38,647 nucleotides of DNA from JAFEDN01 sp963818985 (GCA_963818985.1 CAWFUJ010000006.1:1-38647); one strand, 5' to 3'. Positions 25,368 to 36,096 are shown, counted from the first letter of the stretch. The notes: generated by a model from the letters alone, not told the origin. Made by a program: numbers and translations.

Positions 25368-26402
25368 ATGAAAGTGCTGGTAACCGGTGCTGGTGGATTT
25401 ATCGGTTTTCATGTTTCGAGAGCATTATTGGATCGTGGTGATCAGGTGGCAGGCTTAGATAACCTCAACAATTATTACGATGTTAAACTTAAACAAGACC
25501 GTTTAGCCCAAATAAAATCACCCGATTTTAATTTTATCCACCAAGATTTGCTGGATCGGAAGGCCTTAATGGATTTATTCGCGGCGCAAAAATTTACCCA
25601 TGTTGTACATTTAGCAGCGCAAGCAGGTGTGCGTTACTCGTTAGAAAATCCGTATGCATATATCGACAGTAATATTATTGGCACGCTAAATATTTTAGAA
25701 GCCTGTCGTCACCACCCAGTTCAGCATTTAGTCTATGGTTCGTCAAGTTCGGTCTATGGGCTTAATTCCAAATTGCCTTTTTCAGAGAATGATAACGTTG
25801 ACCACCCGGTCTCTTTATATGCAGCTACTAAAAAATCTACCGAACTCATGGCACATACGTATGCGCATTTATATGCAATTCCTACCACTGGTTTGCGCTT
25901 CTTTACTGTCTATGGTCCTTGGGGCAGGCCGGATATGGCGCCGATGAAATTTGCCCAAGCTATTTTAAATCGCCAACCGATTGATGTGTATAATTACGGC
26001 CTGATGCAGCGTGATTTTACTTATATAGATGATATTGTGGCGGGGGTCATTAAAATTCTTGATGTTCCGGCCAGTGCCGATCTAAATTGGAATCCGCTCC
26101 AACCCCAACCTGGAACTAGCCAAGCTTGTTATCGATTATATAATATAGGCAATCATCAACCGGTGAAATTATTAGATTTTATTAGTTTATTAGAGCAGCA
26201 TCTTGACGCCCCGGCTAAAAAGAATTTATTACCCATGCAGCCGGGAGATGTGGTCGAAACATTTGCGGATATTGATAGTCTAACTAAAGATTTTGACTTT
26301 AAACCCACGACCTCCTTAGAAACCGGGATTCAAAACTTTGTCGCCTGGTACAAAGACTACTATGCTGTTTCTTTCCCTCTCCCGAAGGGAGAGGGAAGAT
26401 AA
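25368..26402 (+). CDS. UDP-glucuronate 4-epimerase-like extended SDR
   Basis: A 344-residue enzyme expected to convert UDP-GlcA to UDP-GalA. It shows the NAD motif VTGAGGFIGFHVSRALL, DNLNNYYDVKLKQDRLAQI (characteristic of UDP-GlcA epimerases), HLAAQAGVRYSLENPYAYID, SSSSVYGLNSKLPFSE, the YxxxK in SLYAATKKSTELMAH, and FFTVYGPWGRPDMAPMKF. The adjacent ugd supplies its substrate; the gap is three bases. An alternative is a related UDP-glucose-type epimerase, but the NNYYD and GPWGRPDMA blocks favour UDP-GlcA. The last ten residues (FPLPKGEGR) are encoded by the palindromic repeat at 26373-26397, so the native enzyme probably ended near AWYKDYY and acquired this tail. Confidence 0.9.
   Translation: MKVLVTGAGGFIGFHVSRALLDRGDQVAGLDNLNNYYDVKLKQDRLAQIKSPDFNFIHQDLLDRKALMDLFAAQKFTHVVHLAAQAGVRYSLENPYAYIDSNIIGTLNILEACRHHPVQHLVYGSSSSVYGLNSKLPFSENDNVDHPVSLYAATKKSTELMAHTYAHLYAIPTTGLRFFTVYGPWGRPDMAPMKFAQAILNRQPIDVYNYGLMQRDFTYIDDIVAGVIKILDVPASADLNWNPLQPQPGTSQACYRLYNIGNHQPVKLLDFISLLEQHLDAPAKKNLLPMQPGDVVETFADIDSLTKDFDFKPTTSLETGIQNFVAWYKDYYAVSFPLPKGEGR
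26373..26397. repeat. Perfect GC-rich palindromic repeat inside the epimerase 3' end
   Basis: TTCCCTCTCCC (26373-26383), loop GAA, GGGAGAGGGAA (26387-26397): an 11-base perfect stem. It encodes the final FPLPKGEG of the epimerase. A degenerate copy forms the end of the permease gene at 28743-28762 and a related structure lies at 1594-1625. It may also act as a transcription-attenuating hairpin before the SDR gene. Confidence 0.85.
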
Positions 26403-26410
26403 GGAAAACC

Positions 26411-27175
26411 ATGAAAACCAAACATAAGACTGTATTGATCAGTGGTGGTGCTTCGGGAATGGGAGCTGCCACTGCTGTACTCCTTGCCCAAGCAGGAATG
26501 CAAGTCGCCATATTAGATCAACAGCAAAATTTGGCGAACGATTTAGCTAAACAAATTCAAGGCATTGCGGTGATGGCCGATGTGACTGATGATAAAGCTG
26601 TCACTGCCGCCGTCGCCAAGGTGGTGGAAAAATTTGGCGATATCCATGTCGGGGTGAATTGCGCTGGAATCGCGCACGCATCACGTATTGCCGGTAAGAA
26701 CGGGCCCATGCCATTGCTTGATTTTCAACGTGTTATCCAAGTTAATTTAATTGGTACTTTTAATGTCATGCGATGCTTGGCCGCCAGGATGATCCAACAA
26801 GCTCCAATCACTCCCGACCATGAAAGGGGTGTCATCATCAATACCGCCTCTATTGCGGCATACGAAGGGCAAGTGGGGCAGGCCGCCTACAGTGCCTCTA
26901 AGGGTGGTATTATCTCAATGACTTTGCCGTCTGCGCGTGAATTTAGCCAATTTGGGGTGCGGGTGATGGCGATTGCTCCAGGCATCATATCGACACCTAT
27001 GATGGCTAAAATGCCCGATGAAGTCACTACTGGATTAGCGGCTACTGTCCCGTTCCCAAAACGCTTAGGACTCCCAGAAGAATATGCTTCACTGGTGCAG
27101 CATATTATCGAAAATCCTTACCTCAATGGCAGTGTCATCCGTTTGGACGGCAGTCTACGATTGCCTATAAAATAA
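26411..27175 (+). CDS. Short-chain dehydrogenase, HSD10/3-hydroxyacyl-CoA dehydrogenase type 2-like
   Basis: A 254-residue classical SDR. It has the cofactor motif VLISGGASGMGAATAVLLA (here GGASGMG rather than the usual GGASGLG), DVTDDKAV for the adenine side, the NCAGIAHASR segment, active-site Ser in INTASIAAYEGQVGQAAYSA followed by YxxxK (YSASKGG), and RVMAIAPGIISTPMM, EYASLVQHIIENPYLNG and VIRLDGSLRLP at the end. These last blocks match type-2 3-hydroxyacyl-CoA dehydrogenases (HSD17B10-like), which oxidise branched or short 3-hydroxyacyl-CoAs. It follows the epimerase by eight bases with AAGGAAAACC before the ATG, so it may be co-transcribed with ugd, though its function looks metabolic rather than polysaccharide-related. 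Confidence 0.88.
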   Translation: MKTKHKTVLISGGASGMGAATAVLLAQAGMQVAILDQQQNLANDLAKQIQGIAVMADVTDDKAVTAAVAKVVEKFGDIHVGVNCAGIAHASRIAGKNGPMPLLDFQRVIQVNLIGTFNVMRCLAARMIQQAPITPDHERGVIINTASIAAYEGQVGQAAYSASKGGIISMTLPSAREFSQFGVRVMAIAPGIISTPMMAKMPDEVTTGLAATVPFPKRLGLPEEYASLVQHIIENPYLNGSVIRLDGSLRLPIK

Positions 27176-27293
27176 TGGCTGAGCCAGGTTCAGCTGCCTC
27201 AAACTCGCATGGCAAGCAAAAGTTTTTGTTGTTCTTCCATTGAAGATTATCCCCATTTGTTGCATTAAATTATTAAATTAAAATTAATCCCTC

Positions 27294-27322
27294 TAGACAT
27301 AAGCATAAAAAATTTATATAAT
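27294..27322 (+). promoter_or_regulatory. Near-consensus sigma-70 promoter almost abutting the permease start
   Basis: TAGACA (27294-27299, five of six) and TATAAT (27317-27322, six of six) with a 17-base spacer. Initiation is expected about seven bases after the -10 box, near 27329, while the permease ATG is at 27331. No Shine-Dalgarno lies before that ATG, consistent with a leaderless or nearly leaderless mRNA. Confidence 0.65.
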
Positions 27323-27330
27323 AAAAATAT

Positions 27331-28768
27331 ATGAATGTTAAAACCACGAATGCCCGTATATTAGGTGTTTTTAGTTTGGCGATGATTACAGTCGTTTCAG
27401 TGGATAGCGTCCGTAATTTACCGGCTACCGCCTTGTTTGGCAGTTCATTGATCTTTTTCTTTTTCTTAGGTGCGCTGTTTTTTCTACTGCCTTGCGCGTT
27501 AGTTTCTGCCGAATTATCTTCTACGAGCAAGGAAACGGGTGGTATTTATGCATGGGTTAAAAATGCTTTCGGCCCACAAATAGGCGTATTGGCTATTTGG
27601 TTGCAATGGATTGAAAACGTGATTTGGTATCCCACTATTTTATCTTTTGTGGCTGGAACCATTGGTTTTTTAATAGCCCCTGAGTTAGCGGCCAATAAAT
27701 TATTTTTAATTAGTGTCATTCTAGTGGCTTTTTGGGGTACAACCCTGATCAATCTGATGGGTATGCAATCTTCGACAATGTTTAGTAATTTTTGCGCAAT
27801 TACCGGGTTACTATTACCCATGGCTTTAATTATAGGTTTGGGTATTGCCTGGTTATTTTCGGGTTTTCCTTTGCAAATCCATTTTTCCACTCAGGATATA
27901 TTGCCTCATTTTAATGAATCACAAGTATGGGTGGCGTTAACTGGGATTATGTTGTCATTTTGTGGTATGGAGATCGCCACGGTCCACGCAGGAGATGTCC
28001 GAAATCCACAAAGGTCATATCCACGAGCCATGTTGTTAGCAACGGTACTCATTGTATTTACTTTAATTTGCGGATCATTAGCAATTGCATTGGTTTTGCC
28101 GGCCAAAGAAATTAGTTTAGTGGCTGGAATTATGCAAGCCTTCCAAGCTTTCTTTGCCGTTTACCATTTAACTTGGTTACTCCCTTTTATTGCCCTGACT
28201 TTAGTAATCGGTGGAATGGGAAGCGTCAGTAATTGGATTATAGCTCCTACCCGAGGTTTAATGCTGGCCGCCAAAGATGGGTATCTACCCAGACATTTTG
28301 GCGCAAAACCTCGCAGGTGCTCCGGTGGTTTTACTTATTTACCAAGCTCTGATTGTGTCGGTGATTAGTTTAGCCTTTTTGCTGCTGCCCACGATTAACG
28401 CTGCTTATTGGTTTTTAACAGTATTAGCGGCACAACTGTACATGGTGATGTATATACTCATGTTCGCCGCCGCAATACGTTTACGTTATCGCCCATCTGA
28501 GCGCCGGAGTGGATTTCTAATTCCTGGTGGGAATTGGGGAATTTGGGTCGTGGCTGGGGCTGGGCTAATTGGCTCAATTGTTACTTTTATTATCGGATTT
28601 ATTCCTCCGTCCAGTGTTTTACCCAGCGGTATTTTTTATTACGAAAGCCTATTGATAATTAGTTTATTCGTAATGAGTACCCCACCATTATTAATTTACC
28701 ACTTTCTTAAGGCCCGTCGTCTATCTGGATCGCATATATCCCCTTTCCCTTCGGGAGAACCTCCTTAA
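27331..28768 (+). CDS. APC-family amino-acid permease, GadC-like antiporter (frameshifted)
   Basis: About 478 residues with ~12 helices once one base is corrected. It opens with RILGVFSLAMITVVSVDSVR and then NLPATALFG, the family start of glutamate/GABA-type antiporters, and includes ELSSTSKETGGIYAWVKNAF, WIENVIWYPTILSF and SFCGMEIATVHAGDVRNPQR. The first frame breaks down after AAKDGYLPRHF; the next continues with AQNLAGAPVVLLIYQALIV, completing the expected sequence. One extra G at 28300-28301 accounts for this. GadC relatives are numerous in Legionella and Coxiella and serve amino-acid uptake or acid resistance. Substrate unknown. The gene ends in a degenerate palindrome encoding SPFPSGEPP and overlaps the converging giant gene by four bases, leaving no room for separate terminators. 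Confidence 0.85.
28743..28762. repeat. Degenerate copy of the GC-rich palindrome at the permease 3' end
   Basis: CTTTCCCTTCGGGAGAACC is an eroded form of the stem-loop at 26373-26397 with the same TTC/GAA loop. As there, it supplies the last codons of a gene (SPFPSGEPP). It is also the only candidate for a bidirectional stop signal between two overlapping converging genes. Confidence 0.5.
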
Positions 28769-31700
28769 CCCGGGACGCAGGAGAATGTTGGTTGCAAGGG
28801 TACATTAACCGTTTTTACTGTTCTTACTAAAGCATGGAAAATTTGGATAACATCTTTATCGGCTAAAATTTGTTTAACTATTTTTAATTGCCTTTCCGCT
28901 GGCTGAATGATACAGCAAATCTGCATAATAGCTTCGCAAATTAGCTGTAATTCAGTTTGCAATGACGAGAGATCGTTAATGATGCTCACTTTGCTTAATT
29001 TTAGATTAAGGGTAAGTACCTTGCGGAAATCTCTCAAATCACTCACCATTTCACCTTCATCCTTTTGCCAGGTCTTTAAGCTCTCAAAGCAAGCGACCAA
29101 CAATTCTGGCGCGACATGTTTTTTCTGCATAGCCATATCTATTAAATCAGCTTGGTCCAGTTGGACAAAAGTCATACGGCTGCGATTGAGTATGGCGTTG
29201 GAGAGTCGGGTTCGTTTATGGTATTTGGTGGAATTTTGAGTGCCAAACAGTAAAAAAAGCGGATGGACCGGCTGACTTAAAGTGGGATTCAAATTTTCCG
29301 ATTTTATAATATTCGGTTTGATCTCGGTAGGTCATGACTAAGTCAAAAATAAAATTAAGCAATTTTTCGGCAGAGGCGTGCATGGTATTAAGTTCATCAT
29401 ATACGACCACGCTGCCGTTGGCGGCGGGGATGAGGATACTGTCAACCTCGTCACCCATATTCATCATAAAAAATTGCTGGGTGGCCGGGACGTTTTTTGC
29501 CTCTGCTGAATGGCCATCGACAAAGCCGCTGACTAATAGACAGGCCTTGATCAAGGTGCTTTTGCCCCAGCCTGGTTCAGCTTCCACGATGAAAGCTGGC
29601 AGGCTGGGAACTCCACTGTCTAAAACCTGTCGGCGTATGGCTAAAGTTTCTAGGACTTCGCGCACAAATTTTAAAGCGCTAGGCGGTAGGTCCAAGCCCA
29701 TGCTTAACAGCCGTTTTTCTTCCCTAGCAAATATAGTGGGAGTTAAGGGTAATACGTGACTGGCAGAAAAACCTGCTGCTGTGCGCAGAGTAGTCTCCAA
29801 TTTTTTGTGATCATCGGGTTCAACGACTGATCCTGAAAATCGACGGTAGCTAGCGGCGACAGTCAATTCTCGCAGCCGAGACAATTCTGATGGATTGGAC
29901 TCCCTTTGTAACAGAAAAGTGAGTAATGCCAATGCATCTTGGAGATTACGTGGAGAAAAATCGAGATGTGGCACATTTTGTTTTAACCAGTCATAGCCTG
30001 CCAGGATAATGTCAGCCAGAATCTGGGCTTTGGCGAGGGGCAACTTGATCATTGGGTAGATAATATGGGTGCGTAAAAACTGATGCGAGGGGGGCGGGAA
30101 CATCAAAGTATCGATATAATCAGGGAATGGATATCGCCCGGGGAAATTAATAAAGTTACCTGTTAGAATAAATTTATTGAATTCGGTGGAGATTGGATAA
30201 AATCCTTCCGGTTGCCACACACAGGGATGGGATGAATAAAAACCATGGAGGTAGGCAAGCATGGCGCTTGGGTCCATATTGGCCTCATCCTGTTGTAAGA
30301 ATCGATAAGTCTTGATTTCATCTTGGCGCTCAGCTAGCTGAGCGTCTTTTAAAAAGCTTGACAGGGCGTCTTTGCCCAAATAAAGCAGGACCCGAAAGCC
30401 CTGTTTTTCTAGCATCTGTTTTAATTTTTTAAGGATGTAAGTTTTGCCAGCGCCGGGCGGCCCCATAAACGTCTTGATTGGTTTTTTTCTGACAATCTGG
30501 GTATCCCTAATTTTAAATAATAATTCTTGTGTCTGATCTTGTTCTGTATTAGATAACTCCGGTATTTTGATCGTTGGCATAGTTTGTTGCCATGACTGCC
30601 ATAATTGCCAAGCATATCTCGCGTATGAATCCGTATTATTATTATATACGTTAAAAATACTACCTACTTCTTGCCAGTGTTTTATTTGAAAGATTTCAAG
30701 TAAAGTATCGGCAGGATACGCAGCTAAAATTTGCCATACATCAGCAGCTTCCGGCATGTTTTTTTCTTCCGCCAATGAGGCGGTACTAACCTGAGTCGTA
30801 TGAGAAATTTTTAACTCATTCGTTCTACATTCCTGTCCAGATACATCTTCATTAACACAAAATAATAACTTGGCAAGTACGCGCCGAAAATTGGTAAGAG
30901 CCGTGGTGGTGGTTTGTTCCACTGCGTTTAATAGATGTTCGATCGACGGCCAAGATCCCAGGCGAATGTTTTCCAGTAATGCCTTGCATAAAGTAATGCT
31001 AAACTCTGAGTAGCCATGATCTTGAGTGAGCTGGTGAAATAATTCCAATCGTTGCCAAGCGGAATCGTGGTCTTTATCAGTTAATAGAGGACGATAGTCC
31101 GCGAACTTCCAATGTTGTTGCTGCGCGCCACAAATGCGAAATAATGGGTTAGGTTCATGGCCTTCGCGATGAATAATGAGCGTCAAAAAGCCTTTAATGA
31201 CAATATATTCCCCATTTAACCATAAATATCCCGCATGGATGATGGGTTCTAATTGATAAAATAAAGAGGTATTCAGAGCCTCAGCCTCGGTGGCGATTAA
31301 TACCACCTCTCCTCCTTCAATGAGTAGGCGGGCAACTCCCTGTAATACGCGGGGAAAGCGCGGGATTTCCCCAGGCTTGCCTTTCTGCATATGGTAATCT
31401 TCGATAATTTTATCGCCATTGATCTCGCTATGAAGAAACACAATTCGACTATCAGCCGGGATTTTTTTCTGGCGCTGCAGGTCGGCCAAGGTCGCTAAAG
31501 GTTGATTAGATTCAAAGACCCGGCCTCTTATCTTACTCTGATCAATTTGATTTTTTTCCTCCAGCAGTTCTGCCTCAGGTTTAATATATAAAGCCATTTG
31601 CTTCTGAAGTTGACCTCGCTGATACATAGTTTCCAGCTCACCGAACCAGCGTTGCCACTCCTGTTCACTCGGTAATACGGTGACGGTGATCAAAATGTGA

Positions 31701-34700
31701 GTTTTGCTGTCGGCCTCTAAAATAGCAGGACCTTCAGTGGTAGTGACGATATCATTTTTAACTATGAGTGCAGGCAAAAAATCCGTAAACATTGTTTCAG
31801 GATTGAAAATAACGGTTTTCCAACCATGCTGGCCAGCCCATGATTTTATTTGATCTGAGTCTCGCAGTAATGGCAGCCAGGAAGGACGGCGTCTAAGGGA
31901 ATACTGCACCCATAACCTAAACTTCTTGGGTGCTGCTGGCCATTTGATTGGGCGGACTTGACCATTGATCAAGACCGATTGCTTTGCATACATTTTCATA
32001 AAAAAATTAGCGACTTCTTTGTCAAGCTGCTGTTGGTTTTGAGGATCGGACGGCGGATTTTGCAGAACTAAGGGCTTGGGTTTTTTTTCATCAAACGCTG
32101 ACAGCAAGGGGCTGGCTGATAAACTGGGCTTTTTAGTTTTAGCATCAATCTTTAGTTGACCTTTGAGGCGGTTTTCCCAAAATGGATCGTGATCTAATAT
32201 GACTACCAATGACTGATCAGGGAGCGGAGTATCAGCTAATAAGGTTTGGCAAAGACTGCCTTCAAAACTTATTTCTGAGTATAATTGATTGAGTTCAGGC
32301 TGACATTGACTAGGAATGGGGACCTTGCTACACCGTCCCAGTAAATCACTTTGAGCCTTCATGGTTTTACTCACCAGGGAAATAACTTTAAATAGATTGG
32401 GCGAACGAGGCAAGGCTAAATTTTCCAACTTAGGTTCCAAATCCAATAGACAATGAAAACGGGTGGTGTCAATTTGCGTCCAATTAATCAATAGAATGAC
32501 CGGTACTTTGTGAGCTATTAATCGGCTTACTAATCCTGGCTGCTTTTCCAAGTAGTCGCCGGTGTCGGTAACAATATTTACCGTCAATAATGTTAATAAT
32601 TCTTTGGATGAACTGATATACTCAAAATGCCAATCGGGATGATGGGCGCGTAAATATTTAGCTAGACCTAACATCAGCCCGTGAGGAACACAGTCTTGGT
32701 CGTATGTGATCAACGCTCTAGTTTGCTGAAGCAATTGTTGCCAAAAATGGGTTAAGTGAGTGCAAGTCAAAGACCAGTGTACTAAAGGTTTAAATTCAGC
32801 TGCAACGGTGGTTAATATTTGCAGAGTAAACTCCATGAGTTTTTGTTCTTCAGTGAGTTTTGGCTTGAATAGGGTGGGAGTTAAATTTTCACTTTGTTTA
32901 ACTTTCGGCGTTGTTTTAACCTGAGCTTTAGGAATGGTTAACGGTTCAATTTTATAGTCGGCAGGTACGCCTCCTAAATATTTATAGATATGACATTTTT
33001 GATTGCCATCGCCATGGGTTGATAGGGCAGTAGGAAAAGTATGTATTTCACACTCTGTTAAAAACCAAGGTATTGTCAAGGTGTCATTCAATATGTGCAT
33101 TGCATTGCACAATAAGACGAAAATATAAGCTCGATGTCGACAAGCACCGACTTGGTCTAACATCACATTGGCGACTTTGTTTAATCCAAGCGGCAGCTTG
33201 TAACCCAATAAAGTAGAAAAATTATTCCCTTTAGTTTCTCCCACGGTAAAACCGCGGATTGGGCCAGTCATCTCATCGGTTCCACAATAGATCGAAATTA
33301 AATTGATTAATTTAAGTTGCTTAGCTTGTAACGATATTTTTAGCTTAGAAATTTCTTGGGCTGTCCGCCAAAATTTCACGGCGTTGGGATAAAGCGTTTC
33401 AAATTCAGGAGTAGGATTAAGTGCTGCGGCGATTAGTTTTTTAAATAATTCATCGATGGCAGGGTCTGACTGATTGCCGATCTGTTGCGAAGTTAATTTT
33501 AATGGAAACAGGGGGACCGAAGCGCAAAGGTAACGAAATTTTAGCGGCGGTAGAGATTTTTCATCTCGACTGTGGTAGCGAGTCACGCTAACAGCTATCT
33601 GGTAAGTAGGTAGCATTAGCCTGAAGCGAAGTGTAGCGGTGGGGTCTGAGCAAGCAAAATAAAGCATGGTTTCATGGATCTCGCGGCTGGGAAGCAATAT
33701 CCACTTCTTAGAAAGATCAGCTTCGAACTCTGCTAAATATAGGCGGGTGGTGAATTGAGTTTTTTGTTCTTGCCATTGAGGATGGGCTTTTCGCCAAGCT
33801 GCTGCGGTGGTTTGTAAAAATTCTTCATCTAAAGAATTAAAATCCACGAGTGACGGCGACAAGTCCTGGTAATCTGTCGATTTATTTTTAAACTGCAATT
33901 CTCCCTCAGAAACGATAATGCAATTGGCTACGGTCAGACGATTATCATGGACATTAAAACAGTCATCTTTATTTTCGACTAGGTACCATTGTGGAAAACA
34001 ATCTTTCTGGCAATCATCAAGACTGGTATGATTATCAAATATCATTTTCTTCTTAGCCAAATTCGAAGCAAGTGTTGCAGTGCTGCGAAAAAAAGTGCGT
34101 AGACGTTCACTTTCATACTTTACTTCTTCGGGGGTGCAAAGAGAAATACCCCTGGGAGTCGTTTTAAAGAATTTTGCCTCGCTAGAGATTTTATCAGGAT
34201 CAGTAAAACAAGAGAATGAAAAAAACTGTTGGTCTGATCGCAAATGGATTCTTCCTTTCAATTGACGCATTAATTTTAATGCATCGAACTTGAGATAGCG
34301 GTTATTGGATAATACTAAGATCGCTAAGTCTTTAGGCAGTTCCCAGTTATCAAAATCTATACTAATTCCGTGCAATTCCAACAAGTCTAATTTGAGACAT
34401 TTATTTAGACTTGACAATTCAAGAAGAGGATATTGCAAATTGTTAAATATAATTTGTAAACTCCTGAGATATTGACTAATGGATGGTGCAGTCAGTAAAA
34501 CTAAGTTGCGAATTTGGTTCAATTTTATTTTTAATTGAGTTAATTGAGTAAAATGCTTCAATATCTCAGCTAATTTAACTAATACAGTTTCTTGTTTTAT
34601 AATGGACAGCTCAAGTTCGGTAATATTAGGTAAATAATGAGCCATTTTAGCCAGTACTGGGAGTTTTTCCTCATCGTCAATTTCGAACGATGCTCTTTGA

Positions 34701-36049
34701 ATTGTGGGTATATATTTTAAAGTTGTGGCGTTAAATAAAATTAGGATGGCAGCATTATCTATTTGATTGATAAGGGGAAAATAAGTCCCTTTAATAATAG
34801 ATTCGACTAAGTCAAATTTATTGCGATGATTGAGCAGATAAGTTAAACAAAACTCTAGAGAAAATTTATTAATATCTGACCACGGGAGGTAAGGACTCAC
34901 TCGATGGATTTTAAAAAACAACTGATCCAATTGTGTTTTTGTCCAACTATAATCAGCAAAGACGAATCTATTAATATCAACGATCTTGGTCAGTTTATCT
35001 TGAATATCCTCAGCACGAGCAGCGGTAAAATTTATTGCTGTTAACTGCTGATGTAAAGTCAATAAATCAGTGATCTTAGTAGGGAGGACCATATGATAGG
35101 TATTTTTAACCCAAGCCACTAATACACAGTCAGTCTTCAGTATGTTTTCCCAGAAGAAACGAACATTCTTTGGGAGAATATCGGGGGGAATCAGTAGTTG
35201 CCAATCCAGCAATAATAAAGATTTTTTTTGTTGGGTACGTCGGTACTGAATTTCGACTAGGGGAGGTTGACCACGAAACCAGTTCTTAACTTTAAACATT
35301 CCTGAAGATTCACTAGTGGGAATTTCTACCCGCTCCGCCTTCGCATCATAATAATGCATTTCTTTAAATTGTTCTTGTAATTTGGGTCCGTGAACATTTA
35401 TGTAGTTGTTAACCATGAGTTTTCTTTGGATCAAAATATCTAACTCTTGGGTCGAATTTTTTTTCCACTCGCCCACGCTAGAGAGCGTGTGATTATGTTG
35501 CAGTAATTCAAGCAAAGCTTTTTTATTGGCGGCGGTGAACTTTTTAGGATTAAATAATAATTCTTGTAAGTGTGGATTTGTTCTTACAGCAGAAAGTAAA
35601 GCGTTAACGCCAATCTCATCGATGTGATTATCTATTAAAGATAAAAAATTAATGCTTTTGTTCTCAGTCATGGCTTTTGCAAGCACGAGAGCGCCGGCGC
35701 GCTTGATTTCATTGTCATCTAAACAGAGTTTTTTAAGATTTAAGCTGGTCGCTAATCCATCAGCTAAAGTGATAGCGGCTTTATCGTCAAGATGATTCTG
35801 ATTTAAAAAAAGCGTGTTAATCCCGTCGCTGAGCTTCCAACCCTTGACAAAGGCAGGCATTTGTGCACTTTTGATCAAAACCCGCAGCTTAGGTTGTTTA
35901 ATAGAACTCATTAGCACAGTAATTGTTTGATCATCTAGAGGATGAGCATCTAATTTTTCAGTCTTTTTCACCTCATGAATTAAAGTGAATAAATCGATTT
36001 TATTTTCTGAGTCAATTGACAATTGTTGTGGTGGTTTATCTTTTTTCAT
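28765..36049 (-). CDS. Giant LRR protein with two C-terminal AAA+ modules (frameshifted near the end)
   Basis: The main frame gives 2,277 residues; removing one base of a four-T run at 29302-29305 joins it to the next frame (YYK-SENLNPTLSQ), for about 2,427. Residues 78-189 are four exact 28-residue RI-type leucine-rich repeats (NTLFLNQNHLDD, KKLCLDDNEIKR, NFLSLIDNHIDE, QELLFNPKKFTA). Weaker LRRs run through about 430-630. Near 968-1015 a transglutaminase-like pattern appears: GACRHRAYIF (Cys970), ECEIHTF (His1003), YLGGVP. The first AAA+ module has Walker A GPPGAGKT (1863-1870), Walker B LQQDEANM (Asp1921-Glu1922) and LTGNF, a sensor-1-like Asn1965. The second has EPGWGKST (2158-2165), VVYDELNTM (Asp2218-Glu2219), then LFGTQN and AILNRSR past the break. 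The AAA+ pairs recall midasin/RNF213/MoxR. No signal peptide or membrane segment. Role unknown; secreted effector or intracellular ATPase sensor are possible. GAGAACGAG precedes the ATG. Confidence 0.8.
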
Positions 36050-36072
36050 CTCGTTCTCATGATTTTAATTTT

Positions 36073-36096
36073 GATTAATTAAATATTTAAATTAAG
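36073..36096 (-). promoter_or_regulatory. A+T-rich tandem TTAAT element upstream of the giant gene
   Basis: On the minus strand, CTTAAT and TTTAAT lie 13 bases apart just upstream of the giant gene. They loosely resemble the cTTAATatT half-sites bound by PmrA in Legionella and Coxiella. The spacing is longer than I would expect and the region is A+T-rich, so this is weak. Confidence 0.2.

Noticed and set aside
28277..28768. Independent small membrane-protein gene
   Set aside because: It completes the last helices of the amino-acid permease in the next frame; no start signal precedes it.
28765..29292. Separate small gene after the giant gene
   Set aside because: Its start is internal, and its sequence continues the second AAA+ module (FGTQN, AILNRSR) exactly where the giant frame loses sense, so it is the end of the same gene after a one-base break.
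29216..36049. Anti-phage STAND/Avs-type defence gene
   Set aside because: The ATPase motifs look like midasin/RNF213/MoxR-type AAA+ rather than STAND, no nuclease or other effector domain is visible, and neighbours are metabolic.
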